NCBI RefSeq assembly: GCF_030272615.1
Contig: NC_081408.1
Span: forward strand, 67,993,546-68,057,545
Source: Cryptomeria japonica
Taxonomy: Eukaryota > Streptophyta > Pinopsida > Cupressales > Cupressaceae
Direction of reading: 5' to 3'
Length of the DNA: 64,000 nucleotides
Part shown: positions 53,755 through 64,000 of the stretch, one piece after another
How the letters are laid out: each line of letters begins with the position of its first letter
Position numbering within the stretch: the first letter of the stretch is position 1
Notes under the pieces: generated by a model
The model's database searches: none
What the model saw: only the letters and a program-made list of their open reading frames with translations
What the model was told of the DNA's origin: nothing
Program-made: the position numbers and the translations under genes

Positions 53755-55180
53755 GTGTCTTGCCTTTTCGCTATTTTGTGAAAGATAAAAACCTCACACC
53801 TCTTCAATATGAAACAACACCATCTATCAGATCATGCAAGAAGTGCATGTTCTTTACCTTACTTGAGGCATCCTTCTTAAAAATGGGCCCCACCATGCTT
53901 TTGCTACTTCGTGAAGGATAAAGATCTTGCATCTTCATCATGCAAAACAATGCTAGCCATTGGATCATCCACTATCTGCTCGACTGTTATTCTTCATGAC
54001 AACCGCTTGTCTATTCAACTAACCATGATCGTCATAGCTAGTGGTTCTTTGCTGCTTCGCAAAAGGTAACCATCTCGCATCTCTACCAAGAAAAACAATG
54101 AGCAATGTCCGATCAACTTCAAGTTGATCGGTCTTTATTCTCTTTAGTCTTCAAAGTGGGCCCTCTTAGAAAACTCACTCATCTGCGAAATTTATTTAAG
54201 TATATTCCATGTGGCTATCACTTATTTGTCCAAGAGATTTGCCAGTTGCCACATCCAAAATGCCATGTGTTTCACCGTACCATGCATTTTATCAACACCG
54301 CCACCTTTTTAAATGGACCGATCCTGAGATCTAGCTAGAGCCATGTGTCCCTATGACATAATAGTTTCTTTGTCAGTCATTCATCTAGCTATATCACCAC
54401 CTACACCACCACATCATAGCCAACTATGTTTTTCCATTGCACAAAGAATAAACTTCATGTTACTGCGGGCTGCGAAACAACATGCACCGTCCGATCAACT
54501 TCAAGTTGATTAGTCTTTAAAACCAAGAACTATCTATAAGCTGAGCCCACCATCCTTTCACTGCTTCATGAAGGATAAAAATCTTGCAACTTCGCCATGC
54601 CAAACAACATGGACCATCAGATCATCTAGGAGATGCATTTTCTTTACCTTATGAGCCACCCTTTCCTCCGGGCCCACTACATTTTTGCTACTTCGCGAAA
54701 GGTAAAGACCTTGCAACTTCACCATGTGAAATAACGCCAACCATTAGATTATGTCAAAAATGTTTGACCTTTAACCAAGGGATCCACTTAGCTTTGGGGC
54801 CCACAATCCTTTCGCTACTTCACGAAGGATAAAAACCATGTTACTTTGGGTGGCGAAACCACGTGAACCATTGGATCTTCTTTGAGATGCACGTTCTTTA
54901 AACGAAGGAAAGTGCTCACTTGGGGGCCCATCATTCTTTCACTGCTTTGCAAAGGATAAATATCTCGTAGCTTTCCATTGTGAAACAACACGGACCGTTA
55001 GATCTTCTTCGAGATGCATGTTCTTTAAACCAAGGAAAGTTCTCACCTGGGGAGCCCGCCATTCTTTTGCTGCTTCACGAAGGATAAATCTCTCATAGCT
55101 TTTCATTGTGAAACAACACAGACCATTGGATCTTGCTAGATGTGTACTCTCTTTACATCACTCGGCAGGTAAAGATAAAA
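53755..55180. repeat. Degenerate tandem repeat, about 117-131 bp period
   Basis: Eight or nine diverged units of the form GGGCCCACCAT, TTTCGCTGCTTCGCGAAGGA, TAAAGATCTTGCA, GTGAAACAACACGGACC, TTGGATCTTC, GAGATGCATGTTCTTTA. The clearest starts are near 54546, 54678, 54798, 54925 and 55042. The block is non-coding and moderately GC-rich. It lies between the integrase end and the 3' ORF of Gypsy D. Confidence 0.8.
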
Positions 55181-55620
55181 CAAAGATAAGACTTAGGAAA
55201 AGGGTGCAAAATTAAAAGAAATTTATGTCCTGCCTAAGAAAGAAACCTAAAAGGAACCCCTTTCCAACGATAACTGACCCTTCCACTTAAGTGGAAAAAG
55301 TAACAAGAAAATAGAACACAAGGCTTACCAGATAGAAACAAAAGGGTAAAATTGCAAGAACCCTAAACCCCTAGACAAAAAACCCTATGAATCAGAAAGA
55401 AACCATGGAAGCCAAACAATTGAAAGGATTAAAAGAACAAAATCTCCCAAAATTCTAAACAGTGATAACAGTGGCTCTGACTAGGGATGGTTGGATGCAA
55501 GACCAACACGAGAACACAAAAAACTCTAGAAAGAAGATCAAGAACAAAACTAAAAAACTAACAGAAGCAAACCTAAATATGTATAGACTAAAACCTACTG
55601 TGCATGGACCAGAAAAACAC
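55181..55620. other. Non-coding spacer in Gypsy D
   Basis: Plus-strand A-rich spacer between the tandem repeats and the integrase C-terminus. Nothing recognisable. Confidence 0.5.
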
Positions 55621-56720
55621 TCAAGAGAAGTAATGCTTCAAGAATTGTCCATGCACTAGAAATCCCTGTACCTCACCATTCATTGTCTGCAAGAAGTATG
55701 AGTCTTTTCCATTAAGATCACAAACAATAGAAGGGCCCATCAACAATGACTCAATTTTTTTGTGTTTGACCTTGTCCTCTTGCATTCCATTGAAGAACCA
55801 TGTTATCAATTTGAAACTTCCTTGATGTGGTCCTTTTGTCAAAAAGATATTTGGACTACAACTAAATCTTCAAGTTTCTTTTATGGGCTAGAGTCCTGAT
55901 TTCTTCCACTTCCAGCATCTAAATCATTCTGTCTTGCATGGGTTCTGACAACTCCAACTCCTCAGCTTGTAGGAATTTATATACAGGGAGAAGGTTGTTA
56001 ACTGGCACCCTAGTTTGTGTACCATAGACCAATTCAAATGGTGATACACTGATTGCTTTCTTAACAGTAATCATGTCTGCCCATAAGGCCAATTTTAATT
56101 TATGATCCCAAGACCTTTTGTTCTCCTTAAGGATTTTCTTAATAATATTCAAAAGGCTCTTATTGCTGGATTCTGCTTGTCCATTACCTTGTGGATGGTA
56201 TGGTGAAGAATAAGACATGATTATTCTATGGTTGGTACAAAATTCATTGAATTCCTCTGATCTAAAGCTCATGGTATCAGTTTCACAGGAACACCAAATC
56301 ATGTTATGACATTATCCATTAAAAATTCAATGACAACTTTACTAGTGGCTCTCTTAGTAGGTATAGCTTCAATCCACTTAGTAAAGTAATCAGTGGCCAC
56401 TATGATCCATCTGTGACCTCTTCCTGACTTCTCAACTATCTCCCTAATAAAATCAATTTCCCACTGGACAAAAGGGGCTTCCACTAAAACTGGGTTAAGG
56501 GGCAAAGCTCCTTCATACTTTAACTTAGAAGAAATTTTTTGGCATGGGTCACACCTCTGAACATGCTCATGGGCATCTTTGAATAAAGTGGACCAATAGT
56601 ATCTACCTCAAACTATTTTTCCAGCTATAGTGTTGGCCGAGTAATGACCTCCACATACTCCATTATGCAGTTCAGTTAGCATGGGATTTATCTAGGCACA
56701 TCGGCAATGCCCAATCTCTA
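55621..56720 (-). pseudogene. Gypsy D integrase (decayed)
   Basis: Read from right to left: zinc-binding H2C2 segment (HNGVCGGHY near 56650, then CDPCQK near 56545); catalytic core starting WEIDFIREIVEKSGRGHRWI (56505-56299) with TDYFTKWIEA; then SEEFNEFCTNHRI and SPYHPQGNGQAESSNKSL (the DDE glutamate in QAES); and finally a GPY-type C-terminal part (GPSIVCDLNGKDSYFLQ; VHGQFLKHYF; 55842-55621). It inserts element cDNA into host DNA. Stops and at least two frame changes disable it. Confidence 0.88.
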
Positions 56721-56929
56721 TTTCGCCAATATAGATCACCTTGAATAAGGACATACTTTTGAGACTTTAGTTTCAGTGTCCTTTTTTGATTAGGAGTCAT
56801 TCCTCTGAGTATGTTGCATCCCTTAGAAAATGTACTACTTCTGAGTACCAGGGCTGTATCTCAATACTTGTGACCAGGAGATTCTCAATTTCTACATTGT
56901 TAACTCCAACATCAAGGAAATTTGATTCA

Positions 56930-57411
56930 GCCATCAACTTTGCAAGACCTAACCCTCTTACTAATTTTCTAATCTTAATTTCTAAATCAAACTCTTGAAT
57001 CTGAGTTATCCACCTGCACCTCTTGCTAGTGACCTCAGACTGAGATAAGATGTCCTTAACAACCGCATGTGGGACATAAGCAAATATTTGTGCATTTACA
57101 AGATATGGCCTAAATTATTTCACCACTTTAACCAAAGCATACACCTTCTTTTCCATGATTTCGTATTTCAGCTCTGTAGCTTGTAAAGATTTGCTATAAA
57201 AAGCAATAGGGTGTTCATGTCCCTCAGTATCCTTTTGAAGCAGGATTGCTGCCACTGTGTGATAGGAAGTAAAAGAAAAATGAAAAGGGCTTACTGTAAT
57301 CAGGGGACTTGAACATTGGTGCCTCCTGAATAGCCCTTTTAACTTTATCAAAAGCTTTTGCAACTTCTTCATCCCAAGAAAACTTTGCATCTTTCTTAAG
57401 AAACTTAACAA
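56930..57411 (-). pseudogene. Gypsy D RNase H following RT (decayed)
   Basis: The segment HTVAAILLQKDTEGHEHPIA, FYSKSLQATELKYEIMEKKV and YALVKVVK is the usual Gypsy RNase H that follows RT. A stop sits at the end of 57115. Reading continues as FRPYLVNAQIFAYVPHAVVK into a connecting stretch down to about 56930. Confidence 0.82.
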
Positions 57412-58350
57412 TGGGTTTAACTATTTCAACAAAATTAGCAATGAATTTTCTAACAAAGTTTACCTTGCCCAAGAAAAACTGGATGCCTTTGATATTTTTT
57501 GGCTCAAGTACATTTTTTATGGCTTTGATCCTTTTAGGGTCTATTCTAACCCCTTCCTTGGAGACGATATGCCCAAGCAACTTCTCTTCAGTGATTGCAA
57601 AGTGATAATTTTTTTGGTTTAGGGAAACACCAAACTCCAAAGCTTTGGTGAAAACCTTTTCCAAATGACCGCAGTGGTCATCTGCCCTTTTGGAGAAACA
57701 TGTTAAATCATCTTGGTACACAACCATAATGATGTTGATAAATTCCTTGAAGGCTACATCCATTGCCCTCTGAAAGGTAGCTCCAACATTTCTTAGACCA
57801 AATGGCATTCTCACGTATACATACGTCCCCCAAGGGGTAGTAAAAGCAGTCTTAAACTGTTTAGGCTCTTTTATCAAACCCTAATTGTACCCAGAGAATC
57901 TATCCATCATGGACAATAGATCACAACCAGTCACTCTTTGCAACATTGCCTCCATATTGGGGGAAGAATAGTTGTCTTTCAAAGAAGCAACATTCAAGTT
58001 TCTAAAATAAACACAAAGCCTTATATCCCCATTCTTTTTTCTAATAGGGACTAAATTGGACACCCATGAAGAATGTCTTATAGGCTTAATAATCCCCCCC
58101 TCTCTCAACTTTATCAATTCTTATTGCATCTTAGTCTCTAAAAGGGGGTTGATAGGTCTTTGCTTCTGTCGAAAAGGCTTAGCATCTGAATGCAGAGGAA
58201 TTTCATGTTGACATAGGTCCTCTCTATATGTCTTTAGGTCCTCATAAGACCAAGCAAAAACATGTTTGTATTTTCTTAATAGATTAATAAGGTTGGTCTT
58301 AATATGGGGAGAAAGGCTCTTCCCAATATATACCAACTTAGGGAGTGATT
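57230..58350 (-). pseudogene. Gypsy D reverse transcriptase (decayed)
   Basis: Starts around KYKHVFAWSYEDL, with HEIPLHSDAKPFRQKQRP, then GGIIKPIRHSSWVSNLVPI, KKNGDIRLCVYFRNLN, MPFGLRNVGATFQRAMD, the catalytic box VVYQDDLTCFSKR, LGHIVSKEGVRIDPKRIKAI and FLGKVNFVRKFI. It is clearly Ty3/Gypsy and closest in style to the Tat group. Stop codons occur at about 58118 and 57878, so no complete enzyme is made. Confidence 0.92.
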
Positions 58351-58729
58351 GAGTCCCCAAGTTCACCTCCTCCAATTCTTCTAACTTGGTGGTTGACTGT
58401 TGATGCAAATGAATCTCACTGTGACTGAACATACCTTCCGATTCTACCAGTCCTTTGGGGATTTTGTTGGTTTCCAACTGGACCATGTCATTTCCAAACA
58501 CCGTTTCTCTATCATCCACCACTTCTACTAATGCATTGCAATCAATTTTTTGTCCATCATAATCATCAATGCACTGTATGAATCTAAGAATATCTTCATC
58601 ATCTGCAAATACTTGCCAGTTATATACATTATCAGGAATAGCAGGCCTAGCCTTTATCTTAACTGTAGACACACCGGTTAATGTTACATCATCATTCTTT
58701 AATGCAATGTCAGCTAAAAAATCAGCCAT

Positions 58730-59090
58730 GATGTTCTTTGATCTTTCTATCTAGTTAATAGAAACCACACACAAATGCTCAATCACATCCCAAACAACAT
58801 GTTTATATCTTTTCAGACGATCATTTTTTGATGCATATTTAGACCTTATCTGAGAGACCACCAATTCTGACCCCAAATACTCTTAACAACTGAATTCCAT
58901 GCTTCTTTGCAACTTCAAGCCCCAATAATAGGGCTTCATATTCAGCTGTGTTATTAGTACACTAGAAAGCTAACAGAAAAGAGTACTTGAAAGCCATACC
59001 TGATGGGGATACAAAAAGAACTCTTGCTCTAGATCCTTCCTTAGAGAAAGCTCCATCAAAGTACATGTGCCACATACCTTGTTGTTGAGA
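58730..59090 (-). pseudogene. Gypsy D extra RNase H located before RT (decayed)
   Basis: After the protease the same frame gives GMWHMYFDGAFSKEGSRARV (catalytic D in YFDGA), then past a stop TNNTAEYEALLLGLEVAKKH (catalytic E in AEYEAL), and ends around KNIMADFLADIALK (catalytic D). This is the plant/archaeal-type RNase H known as the additional domain of Tat elements. Here it precedes RT, while a second RNase H follows RT. Confidence 0.82.
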
Positions 59091-59642
59091 TTCTAATTCA
59101 TTCACAATAGGATCGATATTTTTCAACTGAGGTAGAATTGGTTGTACTCTAAAATTATCAAGGTCCACACTAATCATACAATTCAGCATGTTGGGGTCTA
59201 TTTTTTCAATTACTTTGAGAGAACGTGGTTCTCTATACAACTTGACCGAACTTCCATTTATTGGGATTGTAGCATATGAAAGATCTAATTGAACATTCCC
59301 CCCCACTACTGCAGCCCATTGTCTTGACAATAACATGCCATAATGAGGTTTAGTATCAGTTACAATAACATCCACTTTGTAGGTAGCCTTAGGAAATGCT
59401 GCTATTTTAATTTTGACATATTTTATTGTACCTACAATAGGTACTTCTCTATTGTCCATGGCATAACATTTCCCATACAAAGTGCTGACTGATAGTCCTA
59501 ATTCTTTCATGACACCATAAGGCATGATATTTGCAGCAGCTTCAGAGTCTATCATACAATTTTTAATTAACCTGTTATTTACTAACAAAGTTACATAAAA
59601 GGGATCGACCTGTGAAGGTTCTTGTGTAATAGTAGTTCCCAC
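58962..59642 (-). pseudogene. Gypsy D aspartic protease (decayed)
   Basis: 226-codon frame starting MGTTITQEPSQVDPFYVTLL. The protease strand reads NCMIDSEAAANIMPYGVMKE, against the usual MIDSGAASNIMP, so the catalytic triplet D-S-G has become D-S-E (residues 32-34). GMLLSRQWAAVVGGNVQLDL is the second conserved part. From residue 188 on it runs into the extra RNase H. The enzyme would have cleaved the polyprotein in the particle. Confidence 0.88.
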
Positions 59643-60017
59643 ATATATCTCTAGAATTTTCTACTCCAGATCCTTTTCATCCCCTTTTGTACCTATCAGT
59701 AGGGGTGCATCATTATCTGATATATTAGCAAATAAAGAAAAGGCAACTTCTCTATGCTCCTTTATCTTTAATAATTCCACCAAAGGCACTGCAACTTTCA
59801 TTTGGGTCAAGGCCTGAGCCATATCAAATGTTGAACTAACAATTGATTCAGTATGTGCTTTGGCCTTTTCTATTTTAGGTTGACCAACCTTATTAGCTGC
59901 AGTTGTCCCTAATGAATTTGTAGCAGCACTGTTCTCTACATGTTTTCCTAAATCCTTGGATTGATCACCTTTTGTATGACCATCTAGAGGCGGAGCATTA
60001 TTGGTTTTTGTTCTTTT

Positions 60018-62499
60018 CTAATATACTTCTTTCATGAACATGGAGCTAGGTTCACCTTGATCTCCATCTCTTTTACTACTTCTCAGATTGTAATTGTGTT
60101 TGGCTTTGGCTATAGCAGCTTTAGTGAGATTTTTTACATCTTCATCACTAGGTCTTCTAAGATGAACTTCTTCATCGTCAATGGTTACCATATTTAAATT
60201 GGGATGCCAATCAATTTTTAACTGCTCATGATAACATTCATTATACCTTAGTGCATCATACCCACCAGCTTCATTTTGGGAAGATTCATTATCACTTTCA
60301 ACAATAGTGTTAAACATGTTAACACTAGGCTCACCTTCCTTTCTCATGGAATCATCCAAAGCTTGAGCAACAACACATTGATGGGGAGAATGTGGCCCTT
60401 CACATGCCATGCACCAAGGAGTATTCTCCATGTTGTGTACATTTCCTCCTTTTAAAGGATCTAGAGTGTCCTGGTTCTATGTGCTTTTTAACTTATCATG
60501 TTGAGGTTTGCCATCCTTCCAATTGGTGTTGTACGACATATCATGCAATCTAGGAGGCCTAACTTGCCAATTTTAATGAGGTTTGTCATTCTTACTTACC
60601 TTAGCAGTAAGATCTTTCATAGCAGTCATTAACTTTTCTATTTTGTCCTCTTCTTTGGCAACTTTATTAGGCTGTTGTTTTGGTTCTTGCCACAACCTAC
60701 CATCAGTCCTCCTTCCCACTTTTCTTGATGCTTTCCTATTGCTTTCCACATTTATGGCAATTATGAAGTCATCTCTTAGACTATGTGGGTTTTTATCCCT
60801 TAGGATGTAAGAAATTTTGGAATCAAAAGCATTATAATAAGCGTTCAGACACATATTATCATCTAACCTCATCACTTGGCAAAGCCTTTGCATTCCTTTC
60901 TGAAATATCGCATTGAAATCTATGACAATTTCATTATCAGACTTCCTGATATTGTTGAATTCATTGAGCATAAAGCTCACATTTGTTTTATCACCATATT
61001 TCTCTTGGAAGCAATTCTTAAACTCCTCCCAAGAACCAATGCTATTTACGGGCAGACCTCTGTACCAATCCCTTGCATCATCCACCAAGGACTATAGAAA
61101 TAATTTCATGATAACATCTTCATCTACAATCTCGTAATCATTTATCATGTCACCAAAATACTTTAAATGTTCTTCTACACTTATAACATTATTCCCAACA
61201 AATTTGTGAAGCCTGTCCCTTAGTTCAATAGGAGTATGGTTTGGGTATCCTGGAATCCCATCAAAGAAGATTTGTCTATATAATTCTAGATTAATGGGTC
61301 ATCTTTGAAACTAGTTACTAGTAGGGTCATTACCCATTTTTGTTCTCACATTAGGACCATAAGTCAAAGGGACTTGAACACTTTGGTTTGTAGCAGAAAA
61401 TTGATTCACTGGGGCTAAATTAGATAGAGAGGTAGAGTTGTTCTGATTAACAGGGGAATATTGATTCTGAGTTGGTACAACAACTGCAAGTGCAACTGAT
61501 TGAATCTTGACTGCAGGATGTGAGGCGTAGTGAGATTTGCACTTACTTGGATCTATTTCAGGGAAAATTATAGGAGGGGCTTTTAGGTAGCCAATCATTT
61601 TTATAACCTCTTAATTGGTGACTTCTAATTCAACACTCTCCAATTCCCTCTGCAGCTCTTCCCTTTCTATCTTCATCCTATCCATTTCTAATTCATGTAA
61701 AGATAATAACTTAGATATATCTTTTGTAGTCTTAGACCCAGATCCAATCTCCATGCATTTTTGTTTCCCTTTGTCAATGTTAGTTCTAGTAAGTTGTGGA
61801 TCACTAGGAATATCCCTACTAGGTTGCACAACAAACTTGTGTGCAAGGTTGGTCTTGACATTTAGATTTTCTTTGATAATTGGGCGTTCTTCCTCACTCT
61901 GTCTCTTCTTGAGTAAAGAGTTGAAGATCTGCTATCTACCTCAATAGCCTATCTCTCTCAATCAGCTTAGCTTTAATTTCACTCTCTTTATTTAATTCCT
62001 TTTGGGTTCTTGAAGAGATTAGCTGATGAACTTTTCTATTGAGAACTTCTATCTCCTGGTCTATTTCATCTTGGTCTGGGAATATTTCTTCTGAATTTGA
62101 CATACAGAATTAGTCAATATCTATTAAACTAATGTTTTTATCAATAGTCCATGGTACATAATCCACCCTAACATTTGAACTACTCCTATGTCTTCCAGAT
62201 ATAATAGTATGAAAAATTCTTGGATGCAAGTTTTGGGCATCTTCATTACTACCAAACAAACCCGTATGAAATCCCAAGATATCTTGCTTATATTCTCGGG
62301 GAGAAGAATTATAATTTGCATAAATAGGTCTCTGAGAAGACTTACTTGTATGAGTACTTTTCTGCATCCATGCAGTATTGGTTGGTTCATATGCAATTAC
62401 TCTTTTTTGGCCCTTTTGGGCCGGCTCAGGCAATCCCTCCTGCAATTTCTCATGAGGATTCCTCCTCATATAAGACCTTGTGTTCTTCCCTCTCTGCAT
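60018..62499 (-). pseudogene. Gypsy D gag (decayed)
   Basis: N-terminal disordered and coiled-coil parts (62499-61611, Lys/Glu-rich heptads), a linker (61598-61311), then the retrotransposon gag core at 61088-60573 (MVDDARDWYRGLPVNSIGSW, then FKNCFQEKYGDKTNVSFMLN and FNAIFQKGMQRLC). A zinc motif CMACEGPHSPHQC follows near 60410. Several stops split it. Gag would assemble the particle and bind RNA. Confidence 0.85.
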
Positions 62500-62780
62500 T
62501 ATAAGAGTTTCCTTGGAAAATACTTGTACCTTCTAAGATCACTGGTTATTACTTTTAAAACAAAGTTGCCACCCACAAATGAGATAATAAGAAAATCTTA
62601 AACTCAGTAAAACCTTTTACAAGAAATAATGAGATAAGGAAAATATCTTGAGAGAGAAAATATTAAGAAACATAGGAATAAAACAACCTGTTCACAAAGA
62701 TGAAGCCTATGTAGATCTAAACAAACTTTTAGGTGTTACAAGCAATTGATTTGCAATATAGGTTTTTACACTAGGACTAT

Positions 62781-62798
62781 TCCCGAGCAGAGTCACCA
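62781..62798 (-). other. Gypsy D primer binding site
   Basis: Minus-strand TGGTGACTCTGCTCGGGA, four bases from the LTR edge. It is close to the TGGCGACTCTGCTGGGG type known from Tat/Ogre elements. Confidence 0.78.
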
Positions 62799-62802
62799 CT
62801 TT

Positions 62803-64000
62803 TGTTGTCCTTAGATTCTCATTTCCCTGTCCTCTCTGTAAGAAAAATTAAAACCTTTGTTGCATGTGGAGAGAAACACTAAGAAAATAAGAAGTCCAAA
62901 ATAACATATAACAAGGTTATACAAAACCTTCTACACTTTAAGCTTATCTGAAGCTCAGGTGGGTATACCTCTTGTGAATACTATTCACTATTATAATATA
63001 AGATTTACAGTAACCAGTGTTAGAAATCTATGAACCTCATCACCTTAACAATAAATAAACTTGAAAGAAAACATGTGTTCATTTTCAGTCTTGATCCCAA
63101 GAAAGATAGAAAAAACTCCATAAATGATACCAGTGCCTTATCCAGGCTATAGAGTCACCCAAACTATGCAAGAATTCTGAATTTGGACATTCACATACAT
63201 CCTATCACTTCGACTTTATCAACCTATAATATATTCCTGACATATATGTAAGTTCTTCCTTTATGCTAAACCCGTTTATCAAATCCAAGCAGAAATAACT
63301 ATTGATTCACTATAGAGGGGTTTTACGTATATTTAATTCCTCTCCTTGAGAGAAAAACCTAAAACACATTTGTAAGCTTGCCTTGCAATCCCCATTCAAT
63401 CAAATAACCCTAGATTATTTAAAAGAACATAGTAAATCAATAAAATGCATGCAAGAAGACAACAAAAATATGGGCACAAAATGATCTAATCTTTGTATTA
63501 ATATCCATTCTCAATAAATCATACATAAATCGAGGTACTTTTTGAAAACTAGAAGACCTTACATAAATTTTGGTAGAGTTTCTTTACAAGTTCTTGTGAT
63601 AACATATTCTCAAGTCCTAGTATCCATTTATAATGATATGGATGCAAACAAGCTTCAGACTCTCCTAGGAATAGTTTGTTACAACCGCAATTTCCTCCAA
63701 AAAGAGGTTACAAATCACTTTCACTCCTAGCTACTTGAAAGTTGTTACAACGCTGCAACATCAATTGCTTGCTCTTGATCCTCCGCTTCTTGCATTGTGT
63801 ATTTGTTTTTACATTCTTGAAATACGTCATCATTGGGCCAAGAGTGACTAATAATTTTCTTCTTCAATTTATTCAATCTTTTCTAGATGTTCCTCAGCTG
63901 TTGAACTTTAGTTTCTAGAAAATTGTAGTGTGACTTTATCTTCTCAATCTCTTCAATTGTTCTAATGAATAAAGATGCATCATCTAAGTTGATAACATCA
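62803..64000 (-). repeat. Gypsy D 5' LTR (cut by the window edge)
   Basis: Starts TGTTGTCCTTAGATTC on the plus strand, paired with 49942 onwards. It has scattered substitutions and a ~30-bp insertion near 62940. It carries the C-terminal codons of the 3' ORF. Confidence 0.85.

Larger units (their letters stand above)
49942..64000 (-). mobile_element. Gypsy D: Tat-like Ty3/Gypsy element, right end outside the window
   Basis: Minus-strand element at least 14 kb long. The 3' LTR starts at 49942 on the left and the 5' LTR occupies 62803 to beyond 64000. The minus-strand primer site TGGTGACTCTGCTCGGGA (62781-62798) resembles the TGGCGACTCTGCTGGGG type used by Tat/Ogre elements. Order on the minus strand: gag, protease, RNase H, RT, second RNase H, integrase, then tandem repeats and a coiled-coil ORF. 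All coding parts have stops. It is inserted in the 3' region of Gypsy E'. Confidence 0.88.

Noticed and set aside
54105-54832. Plus-strand ORFs of 77 and 82 codons
   Set aside because: They fall in the ~120-bp tandem repeats of Gypsy D and do not persist from unit to unit.

Overview
The window is plant nuclear DNA, AT-rich and dominated by retrotransposons. The NLR genes with plant-type introns, the LINE with a plant-type RNase H tail, and the many LTR elements using initiator-Met or Tat-type primer sites place it in a seed plant. A TNL-type NB-ARC argues against grasses. The large number of old, nested elements fits a conifer or other gymnosperm, but that is inference.

Region 1 (1-11.2 kb, minus strand) is an NLR disease-resistance locus. 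A long CC-NB-ARC-LRR exon (11157-8398) ends at a strong splice donor. It is followed head to tail by two short helical exons, a degenerate TIR-like exon, a TNL-type NB-ARC split by a one-base frameshift, and LRR exons that run off the left edge. Every splice junction I could place from the CNL exon onward keeps reading phase, so the locus can be read as one double NLR (CNL fused to TNL) or as two tandem genes. Its introns hold a 5'-truncated LINE with a 15-bp target-site duplication, a PPR gene fragment and a decayed Copia fragment, all antisense to the NLR.

Region 2 (11.3-20.2 kb) is gene-poor. It contains one internally deleted Gypsy element (13872-17955) with 5-bp duplications.

Region 3 (20.2-42.4 kb) is a nest. 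Copia A has decayed integrase/RT/RNase H between two long repeats. The right repeat contains an 862-bp TRIM and is interrupted by Copia B (26511-42408). Copia B carries gag and an extra 3' ORF but no recognisable pol. Its 5' LTR contains a solo LTR. Its gag is interrupted by Gypsy G (29530-37484), which has an intact 1042-codon gag-protease ORF and nothing else. The left repeat of Copia A includes the start of Copia B's LTR and the first 18 bases of the solo LTR, so it was copied after those insertions.

Region 4 (42.4-64 kb) begins with AT-rich non-coding DNA and then holds a second nest: Gypsy E (plus strand, LTR and broken gag), cut by Gypsy E' (minus strand, 3' LTR and 3' region), cut in turn by Gypsy D (minus strand, Tat-like). 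Gypsy D has decayed gag, protease, RNase H, RT, second RNase H and integrase. A coiled-coil ORF lies at its 3' end, with its tail inside the LTR, and there is an array of roughly 120-bp tandem repeats. The right LTR of D runs off the window.

Apart from the NLR locus and the Gypsy G ORF, essentially all coding sequence here is decayed retroelement. Many stop codons and two LTR ends look like C-to-T (or G-to-A) changes, as expected of methylated repeats.
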